From the NCBI RefSeq assembly GCF_031656915.1, contig NZ_CP134227.1:3162001-3226000 (forward strand): a stretch of DNA of 64,000 nucleotides. Reading direction: 5' to 3'. Under the pieces are notes generated by a model that was not told the DNA's origin, did not search any database, and worked only from the letters and a program-made list of their open reading frames with translations. Origin of the DNA: Nocardioides marmorisolisilvae (GTDB lineage: Bacteria > Actinomycetota > Actinomycetes > Propionibacteriales > Nocardioidaceae). Shown here in pieces: positions 58,099 through 64,000 of this stretch. Within the stretch, counting starts at the first letter, position 1, and every line of letters begins with the position of its first letter. The position numbers and the translations under genes were made by a program.

Positions 58099-59301
58099 TC
58101 AGTGCTGCGCCACGGTGGTGCAAGCCTCGATCAGTACGTCGATGTCCTCGACGGTCGCCACCAGCGGCGGGGCCAGCCGGACCGTCTGGCCGTGCGCCTC
58201 CTTGGCGAGCACGCCCTGCTCCATCAGCCGTTCACAGAACTCGCGCCCGGTCATCAGGGTCGGGTCGATGTCGAGCCCTGCCCACAGCCCACGGCTGCGG
58301 ACCTCCTCCAGTCCGTGCCCGAGCGACTGGCGCAGTCCCGCATCGAGGCGCTCGCCGAGCTCGGCCGACCGCTGCTGGAACTCGCCGGTCGCCAGCATCG
58401 CGACGACCTCGTGGCCGATCGCCGCGGCGAGCGGGTTGCCGCCGAACGTCGAGCCGTGCGTGCCGGGCGTGATCACGCCCAGCACGTCCGCGTCGGCGGC
58501 CACCGCCGAGACGGGGTAGAGGCCGCCGCCCAGAGCCTTGCCGAGCACATAGACGTCGGGGACGACGTCCTCGTGGTCACACGCGAAGGTGCGTCCGGTG
58601 CGGGCCAGGCCCGACTGGATCTCGTCGGCGACCATCAGTGCGCCGTGCTCGTCGCACAGCGCGCGGACCTCGCGCAGGTAGCCGGCGGGCGGGATCAGCA
58701 CACCGCCCTCGCCCTGGATGGGCTCCAGCAGCACCGCGACCACGTCGGGGCCCATCGCTCCACGCAGGGCGTCGACGTCGCCGTACTTCACCATTGTGAA
58801 GCCGGGCGTGAAGGGGGCGTAGTCGTTGCGCGCGTCGACGTCGTTGGAGAAGCTCACGATCGTGGTCGTGCGGCCGTGGAAGTTGCCCTCCATCACGACG
58901 ATCCGCGCCTTGCCCTCGGGCACGCCCTTGACGCGGTAGCCCCACTTGCGGCTGAGCTTGAGTGCCGTCTCGACGGCCTCGGCGCCGGAGTTCATCGGGA
59001 GCATCATCGACTTGCCGGTGAGGCCGGACAGCGCCTCGGCGAACGGACCGAGCTGGTCGTTGTAGAACGCCCGGCTGGTCAGCGTCAGGGTGCGCAGCTG
59101 TCGCTCTGCGCGGGCCAGCAGCCGGGGATGGCAGTGGCCGAAGTTCAGCGCGGAGTACCCGGCCAGGCAGTCCAGGTAGCGCCGACCGTCCACGTCGGTG
59201 ACCCAGGCGCCCTCGCCGCTGGCGATGACCACCGGCAGCGGGTGGTAGTTGTGGGCGGCGTACCGCTCGGTCAGGTCGATGTGCTGCTGCGTGGCGTCCA
59301 C
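58099..59301 (-). CDS. rocD: Ornithine-oxo-acid aminotransferase
   Basis: This 400-aa class III aminotransferase converts ornithine and 2-oxoglutarate to glutamate semialdehyde, linking arginine to proline and glutamate. Diagnostic stretches are the GRRYLDCLAGYSALNFGHCHP start, MNSGAEAVETALKL, and the PLP lysine in VLGKALGGGLYP. GTG 59301 follows GAGGGAGG. A GntR-like operator lies between it and purF. No other arginine-degradation gene is in the window. Confidence 0.9.
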   Translation of the reverse strand: MDATQQHIDLTERYAAHNYHPLPVVIASGEGAWVTDVDGRRYLDCLAGYSALNFGHCHPRLLARAERQLRTLTLTSRAFYNDQLGPFAEALSGLTGKSMMLPMNSGAEAVETALKLSRKWGYRVKGVPEGKARIVVMEGNFHGRTTTIVSFSNDVDARNDYAPFTPGFTMVKYGDVDALRGAMGPDVVAVLLEPIQGEGGVLIPPAGYLREVRALCDEHGALMVADEIQSGLARTGRTFACDHEDVVPDVYVLGKALGGGLYPVSAVAADADVLGVITPGTHGSTFGGNPLAAAIGHEVVAMLATGEFQQRSAELGERLDAGLRQSLGHGLEEVRSRGLWAGLDIDPTLMTGREFCERLMEQGVLAKEAHGQTVRLAPPLVATVEDIDVLIEACTTVAQH

Positions 59302-59328
59302 GGCTGCCTCCCTCGGGGAACGGTCGAA

Positions 59329-59345
59329 AGATTGTCTGACAATCT
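59329..59345. promoter_or_regulatory. GntR-like operator between rocD and purF
   Basis: AGATTGT-CTG-ACAATCT is a perfect 7-bp inverted repeat with a 3-base centre. Its core TTGTCTGACAA resembles FadR-subfamily GntR operators. It is 28 bp upstream of rocD and 82 bp upstream of the purF -10 box, so rocD is the likelier target. No GntR gene is in the window. Confidence 0.65.
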
Positions 59346-59426
59346 GGCAACCAACCTACCTCGCGATGGGACCAATCGCACAACGAATCCCCGGGCGGCA
59401 GTTCGCTGCGCCGCAGATCTCGCCCG

Positions 59427-59432
59427 TAGACT
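59427..59432 (+). promoter_or_regulatory. -10 box, leaderless purF
   Basis: TAGACT, CCTCGC, then GTG 59439, the same TAGNNT-N6-GTG layout as purC and purL. Confidence 0.6.
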
Positions 59433-59438
59433 CCTCGC

Positions 59439-60989
59439 GTGGCCAGCAATCCGAGTCGCCCCACCGGCCGTCGACGTGGGGACGGCCGCTTGACGCACGA
59501 CCTCGACCCGCAGGATCTCGGACCGCAGGACGCCTGTGGGGTCTTCGGTGTCTGGGCCCCCGGCGAGGACGTCGCCAAGCTCAGCTACTACGGCCTCTAC
59601 GCACTGCAGCACCGCGGCCAGGAGTCCGCCGGCATCGCGGTCAGCAACGGTCGGCAGATCCTCGTCTACAAGGACATGGGCCTGGTCTCGCAGGTCTTCG
59701 ACGAGTCCACGCTCGAGGCGCTCAAGGGTCACCTCGCGGTCGGCCACGCGCGCTACTCCACGACCGGCGCCAGCACCTGGCACAACGCTCAGCCGACGTT
59801 CCGCCCGACCGCCGACGGCTCCATCGCGCTGGCCCACAACGGCAACCTGACCAACACCCGTGACCTGCTCGCGATGGTCGACGACCTCTCCCGCGAGGGT
59901 GAGCTGGACATCCACGCACGCAGCCTCGAGACCAGCACCAACGACACCTCCCTGGTCACCGCGCTGCTGGCGCACCACCCGGACACCAGTCTTGAGGAGC
60001 GCGCCGCCGAGCTGCTCCCCCTGATCCGCGGCGCGTTCTCCTTCGTGTGGATGGACGAGAACACCCTGTACGCCGCCCGCGACCCGCAGGGGATCCGACC
60101 GCTGGTCCTGGGTCGCCTCGAGCGTGGCTGGGTGGTCGCCTCGGAGACCGCGGCACTCGACATCGTCGGCGCGTCGTACGTCCGCGAGATCGAGCCCGGC
60201 GAGATGGTCGCCGTCGACGAGGACGGACTGCGGACCCGCCGGTTCGCCGAGGCCGCGCCCAAGGGCTGCCTGTTCGAGTTCGTCTACCTGGCCCGGCCGG
60301 ACACCCGCATCTCCGGCCAGCGGATCCATAGCGTGCGCGTCGAGGTCGGCCGCCGGCTGGCCGCCGCCGAAGCCGTCTTGCACAGCCCCGCAGACGCCGA
60401 CCTGGTCATCCCGGTGCCCGAGTCCGGCACCCCGGCCGCGATCGGGTACGCCGAGGCCAGCGGGATCCCGTACGGCATCGGGCTGGTCAAGAACTCCTAC
60501 GTCGGTCGCACGTTCATCCAGCCCAGCCAGACCATCCGCCAGCTCGGCATCCGGCTGAAGCTCAACCCGCTGCGTGACGTCATCGAGGGCAAGCGGCTGG
60601 TCGTGGTGGACGACTCGATCGTGCGCGGCAACACCCAGCGTGCGCTGGTGCGGATGCTCCGTGAGGCCGGCGCCCGCGAAGTGCACGTCCGGATCTCCAG
60701 CCCTCCGGTGAAGTGGCCCTGCTTCTATGGCATCGACTTCGCCACCCGGGCCGAGCTGATCGCCAACGGCCTGTCGACCGACGAGATCTGCGAGTCCATC
60801 GGCGCCGACTCGCTGGCCTACATCTCCCTCGAGCAGCTGGTCGAGGCCACCTCGGTGCCCGGCGACCAGCTGTGCCGGGCCTGCTTCGACGGTGTCTACC
60901 CGGTGGCGCTGCCCGAGCCCGAGAACCTCGGCAAGCACCTGCTCGAGGTGACCACGCCCGAGCTCGACGCGGAGTTGGTGCGCCCGTGA
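59439..60989 (+). CDS. purF: Amidophosphoribosyltransferase
   Basis: This 516-aa enzyme makes phosphoribosylamine from PRPP and glutamine, the committed step of purine synthesis. A 32-residue propeptide precedes the nucleophile Cys33 (DACGVFGVW). The PRPP loop is LVVVDDSIVRGNT. Cys in KGCLFEF, PCFYGIDF and LCRACFDGVYP suggest the [4Fe-4S] form known from Bacillus. It overlaps purM by four bases. Confidence 0.96.
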   Translation: MASNPSRPTGRRRGDGRLTHDLDPQDLGPQDACGVFGVWAPGEDVAKLSYYGLYALQHRGQESAGIAVSNGRQILVYKDMGLVSQVFDESTLEALKGHLAVGHARYSTTGASTWHNAQPTFRPTADGSIALAHNGNLTNTRDLLAMVDDLSREGELDIHARSLETSTNDTSLVTALLAHHPDTSLEERAAELLPLIRGAFSFVWMDENTLYAARDPQGIRPLVLGRLERGWVVASETAALDIVGASYVREIEPGEMVAVDEDGLRTRRFAEAAPKGCLFEFVYLARPDTRISGQRIHSVRVEVGRRLAAAEAVLHSPADADLVIPVPESGTPAAIGYAEASGIPYGIGLVKNSYVGRTFIQPSQTIRQLGIRLKLNPLRDVIEGKRLVVVDDSIVRGNTQRALVRMLREAGAREVHVRISSPPVKWPCFYGIDFATRAELIANGLSTDEICESIGADSLAYISLEQLVEATSVPGDQLCRACFDGVYPVALPEPENLGKHLLEVTTPELDAELVRP

Positions 60990-62044
60990 GCACCTACGAG
61001 GCCGCGGGCGTCTCGATCGAGGCGGCCGACCGGGCGATCGACCTGATGAAGGACTGGGTCGAGAAGGCCCGCCGGCCCGAGGTCCTCGGCGGCCTGGGCG
61101 GCTTCGCGGGCCTCTTCGACGCCTCGGCGCTGAAGGCCTACGAGCGGCCGCTGCTGGCCACCTCGACCGACGGCGTCGGCACCAAGGTCGCCATCGCGCA
61201 GGCCCTGGACAAGCACGACACCATCGGCTTCGACCTGGTCGGCATGGTCGTCGACGACCTCGTGGTCTGCGGCGCCGAGCCGCTGTTCATGACCGACTAC
61301 ATCGCCACGGGGCGCGTCGTACCCGAGCGGATCGCGGCGATCGTCCAGGGCATCGCCGAGGCCTGCGCGGAGGCGGGCTGTGCGCTCGTCGGCGGGGAGA
61401 CCGCCGAGCACCCCGGGCTGCTCGCCCCGGACGAGTACGACGTCGCGGGCGCGACCACCGGCGTGGTCGAGGCCAGCCGACTGCTCGGCGCCGACCGGGT
61501 GCGCCCGGGCGACGTCGTGGTCGCGATGGCCTCCAGCGGGCTGCACTCCAACGGCTACTCCCTGGTCCGGCACGTGCTGCTCGCCGAGGGTGGGCGGTCG
61601 CTCGCCGAGCACGTCGACGACTTCGGCCGCAGCCTGGGCGAGGAGCTGCTGGAGCCGACGCGTCTCTACACCCTGCCCTGCCTCGAGCTGGCCAGGTCGA
61701 CCGGCGTGCACGCGATGTCGCACGTCACCGGCGGCGGGCTGGCGGCCAACCTCGAACGCGTGCTGCCGGCCACGGTCGCGGCGACCGTCGACCGGGCGAC
61801 CTGGGCGCTGCCGCCCGTCTTCGAGCTGGTGCAGCGCGTCGGCGGCGTCGAGCTCACCGAGCTGGAGCGCACCCTCAACTGCGGTGTCGGCATGGTCGCG
61901 CTGATGCCGGCGGATGAGGCCGACGCCGCGGTGAGGCTGCTCGGCTCGCACGGCATCCCTGCGTGGCCGGCCGGCGAGGTGACGGCCGCCGCCGGCGATG
62001 CCGGCGGTCGCGTGACCCTGGTCGGGCAGCACGCCGCCTCCTGA
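60986..62044 (+). CDS. purM: AIR synthetase (FGAM cyclo-ligase)
   Basis: This 352-aa enzyme closes FGAM to aminoimidazole ribonucleotide using ATP. It has the ATP-binding TDGVGTKVAIA, the MVVDDLVVCGAEPLFMTDY core and LVGGETAEHPG. The GTG overlaps the purF stop (GTGA). Its product would feed PurK/PurE, which are not in this window, and then PurC. Confidence 0.96.
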   Translation: MSTYEAAGVSIEAADRAIDLMKDWVEKARRPEVLGGLGGFAGLFDASALKAYERPLLATSTDGVGTKVAIAQALDKHDTIGFDLVGMVVDDLVVCGAEPLFMTDYIATGRVVPERIAAIVQGIAEACAEAGCALVGGETAEHPGLLAPDEYDVAGATTGVVEASRLLGADRVRPGDVVVAMASSGLHSNGYSLVRHVLLAEGGRSLAEHVDDFGRSLGEELLEPTRLYTLPCLELARSTGVHAMSHVTGGGLAANLERVLPATVAATVDRATWALPPVFELVQRVGGVELTELERTLNCGVGMVALMPADEADAAVRLLGSHGIPAWPAGEVTAAAGDAGGRVTLVGQHAAS

Positions 62045-62219
62045 GCCCGGCAGCGGCGCGGGGATCGCCGGCGCCCGGCGCCCGGCGTACGGCGCGTCAC
62101 ACCGGACCGATGTGCGGGAATGACCACTCAACGGGTACGGTTGGGCTTACGAAGAGACGGAAAATCCGACCGGACGCCCGGAACAGGCGCCGGCCCAGTT
62201 TGCGAGGGGGTCGACCCGT

Positions 62220-62408
62220 ATGGGACGCGGCCGTGCTAAGGCGAAGCAGACCAAGGTTGCCCGTGACCTGAAGTACCGCACTCACGAGACGGACTTCGGC
62301 GCATTGGCCCAGGAGCTCCACGGGGGCGAGTCCGCGGAGGATGAGCTGGACCCGGTCGAGCTCGACAAGTGGTCTGACTACGTCGACCCCCGCTCTGCGC
62401 GGGACTGA
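62220..62408 (+). CDS. DUF3073 small basic/acidic protein
   Basis: This 62-aa protein belongs to the DUF3073 family, which sits directly after purM in many actinobacteria. It has a Lys/Arg-rich start (MGRGRAKAKQTKVARDLKYR) and an acidic end (DELDPVELDKWSDYVDP). Function is unknown. GAGGGGG nine bases before the ATG is a clear ribosome site, and a TACGGT box near 62135 gives it its own promoter. Confidence 0.9.
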   Translation: MGRGRAKAKQTKVARDLKYRTHETDFGALAQELHGGESAEDELDPVELDKWSDYVDPRSARD

Positions 62409-62413
62409 CCCCT

Positions 62414-62435
62414 CGACCGTCCGGACGAGCGGTCG
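62414..62435. terminator. Weak hairpin between DUF3073 gene and vdh
   Basis: CGACCG (62414-62419) and CGGTCG (62430-62435) pair across a 10-nt loop that itself contains TCCGGA. It lies between two convergent genes. Confidence 0.35.
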
Positions 62436-62440
62436 GCTCC

Positions 62441-63529
62441 TCAGCGCGTCGGCAGCCACATCCCGCGGAGCCGGGTGACCTCGGCGATCCGCTGCTCGGC
62501 CAACCGGTCGGCGGCGACGGCGGGCGGTACGCCGTCCTCGGCGGCCAGCGCGAACACCCGGCGGGTGGTATCGAAGATCCCGCCCGCACGCATCTTGGCG
62601 CGATCGAACGAGAAGCCCTCGAGCTCGTCGGCCACCTGGATCAGCCCGCCGGCGTTGACGCAGTAGTCGGGGGCGTAGAGGATGCCGCGGTCCGCCAGCT
62701 GCTTCTCGATGCCCGGGTGGGCCAGCTGGTTGTTCGCTGCGCCGCAGACGACCTTGGCGGTGAGGGTCTCCACGACCTGGTCGTCCAGCGCATCGCCCAG
62801 GGCGCAGGGCGCGTAGACGTCGAGGCGCGAGGAGACCAGCGTCGCGGTGTCGGCGACCACCCGCACCGTGGGGTACTGCTGCTCCAGCGCACGCAGCGCG
62901 GCCTCAGAGACGTCGGTGACGACCACGTCGGCGCCGTCCTCGACCAGGTGGCCGACCAGGTGACGACCGACCTTCCCGACCCCGGCCACGCCGACGGTGA
63001 GTCCGCCGAGACGGGGCGATCCCCAGGCTGCCTCCGCGGCCGCCCGCATCCCTTGGAACACGCCGTACGCCGTCAGCACGGAGCTGTCGCCGGCGCCGCC
63101 GTGCTCGACGGTGCGCCCGGTCACGAAGGCGCACTCCCGCGCGATCACATCCATGTCGGCGGAGTAGGTGCCCACGTCACAGGCGGTGAGATAGCGGCCG
63201 GCCAGCGACTGCACGAAGCGGCCGTAGGCCCGCAGCAGTGCCTCGGACTTCACCGCGGCGGGGTCGCCGATGATGACGGCCTTGCCGCCGCCCAGGTCCA
63301 GCCCGGCGAGCGCAGCCTTGTAGGTCATCCCGCGGGACAGGTTCAACACGTCCCGGACCGCGTCGGCCTCCGCGGCGTACGGAAAGAAGCGGGTGCCACC
63401 CAAGGCCGGGCCGAGGGCGGTGGAATGGATGGCGACGACGGCGCGCAGACCGCTGCGCTCGTCGGAGCAGAAGACCACCTGCTCGTGGCCGTGGAGGTTC
63501 TCGAACACGCCTGCAGAGTGCTGGGCCAC
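62441..63529 (-). CDS. vdh: Glu/Leu/Phe/Val dehydrogenase, probably valine dehydrogenase
   Basis: This 362-aa NAD-dependent amino-acid dehydrogenase deaminates branched-chain amino acids to oxo acids. The catalytic Lys region is [20 protein letters not shown], and the dinucleotide fold is [18 protein letters not shown] 63529 follows GAAAGG; a longer in-frame frame upstream lacks homology. In Streptomyces the valine dehydrogenase gene sits beside bldC and near purF-purM as I remember it, which supports the symbol. Confidence 0.85.
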   Translation of the reverse strand: MAQHSAGVFENLHGHEQVVFCSDERSGLRAVVAIHSTALGPALGGTRFFPYAAEADAVRDVLNLSRGMTYKAALAGLDLGGGKAVIIGDPAAVKSEALLRAYGRFVQSLAGRYLTACDVGTYSADMDVIARECAFVTGRTVEHGGAGDSSVLTAYGVFQGMRAAAEAAWGSPRLGGLTVGVAGVGKVGRHLVGHLVEDGADVVVTDVSEAALRALEQQYPTVRVVADTATLVSSRLDVYAPCALGDALDDQVVETLTAKVVCGAANNQLAHPGIEKQLADRGILYAPDYCVNAGGLIQVADELEGFSFDRAKMRAGGIFDTTRRVFALAAEDGVPPAVAADRLAEQRIAEVTRLRGMWLPTR

Positions 63530-63741
63530 GGTGGTGACCTTTCTCGGACGGTCCCACCATGGGTGGCGGTGGGATACTGGTGCTGCACCGACGGGTGTGT
63601 GGTGCAGATCCCACATTACGAGAAACCGCGGCCGACCTGCGCGGCGCCACCGGCACCGTGCGTGCCGGTGGGCCAGAACCGGTGTGAACCGGGTCAGAAT
63701 GGGCATCAATGAAGGAAGCGGTCGCTGAAGAAGGGGAACCG

Positions 63742-63957
63742 ATGGATGACCAGGCGCCTGACGTCGAGTCGCTGCTGACGCCTGCCGAGGTCGCCGCCAT
63801 GTTTCGCGTCGACCCCAAGACGGTGACGCGCTGGGCGGACTCGGGCAAGCTCACACCACTACGGACGCTCGGTGGCCACCGCCGCTACCGGGAGTCGGAG
63901 GTCCGAAGGCTTCTCGACCAGCAGGTGATACCCGGGCCGCGCAAGCCCTCGGAGTAG
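63742..63957 (+). CDS. bldC: BldC-type MerR-like DNA-binding protein
   Basis: This 71-aa protein consists almost wholly of one MerR-type winged helix. [21 protein letters not shown] and [18 protein letters not shown] are nearly identical to Streptomyces BldC as I remember it, which delays development by cooperative DNA binding to direct repeats. It lacks the effector domain of other MerR proteins. AAGGGG before ATG 63742 fixes the start; an in-frame start at 63709 is not needed. Confidence 0.92.
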   Translation: MDDQAPDVESLLTPAEVAAMFRVDPKTVTRWADSGKLTPLRTLGGHRRYRESEVRRLLDQQVIPGPRKPSE

Positions 63958-64000
63958 CTCTCAGCTCTCGAAACTGCCGTGCCGGCCGGCACCGGTGGCA

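Noticed and set aside
63958-64000. Feature at the right edge
   Set aside because: A GTGCCGGCCGGCAC palindrome is visible but the sequence ends before context can be judged.

Overview
This is a GC-rich chromosomal segment from an actinobacterium, most likely of the Nocardioidaceae type. The reasons are the HspR/HAIR heat-shock circuit, a class E sortase, BldC, a PurS/PurQ/short-PurL set, DUF3073 and DUF3151 proteins, and many GTG starts preceded by a TANNNT box. No phage, insertion sequence, CRISPR array, rRNA or tRNA was seen. The window is almost entirely coding, and no gene-free stretch exceeds about 290 bp.

Left part (about 1-26,000). An aldo/keto reductase lies divergent to dnaK-grpE-dnaJ-hspR. 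DUF445 and Abi-alpha-like membrane genes, a secreted propeller-like protein, a divergent MarR/MFS pair and clpB follow. Both dnaK and clpB carry a HAIR operator, so hspR, encoded in the window, probably represses both. Next come an AhpD-like protein, an aminotransferase, sortase E, pyrE, DedA, a SpoU methyltransferase, class II aldolase, a second MFS exporter, DUF3151, a DUF3311/MctP-type symporter pair and a diacylglycerol kinase. As I remember the M. tuberculosis map, dnaK...hspR, purA, DUF3151, fba, dedA, spoU, pyrE and clpB lie near one another there too.

Middle and right parts (about 26,000-64,000). Nine de novo purine genes occur in pieces: purA-purD-purB, purC, purS-purQ, purL and purF-purM. 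Accessory genes are interleaved: an MhuD-like heme-degrading enzyme, an acyl-CoA ligase, a secreted DUF1906 cell-wall protein, a WXG100-like pair, an Rv0909-type antitoxin, a type VII secretion polymorphic-toxin-like gene with two followers, an ArsR-like/MFS pair around a 36-bp palindrome, a ClC channel, an M20 peptidase, a PucR regulator, an exported molybdenum hydroxylase, a GAF histidine kinase and ornithine aminotransferase. The right end, purF-purM-DUF3073-vdh-bldC, matches the Streptomyces order as I remember it.

Themes. At least fifteen genes show TANNNT followed by 6-7 nt and then ATG/GTG, the layout of leaderless mRNAs. purC's box and start codon have been copied twice upstream in an 84-bp tandem duplication. 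The best candidate for something poorly described is the type VII-like toxin locus at 41,465-44,983, with the antitoxin-like gene beside it.
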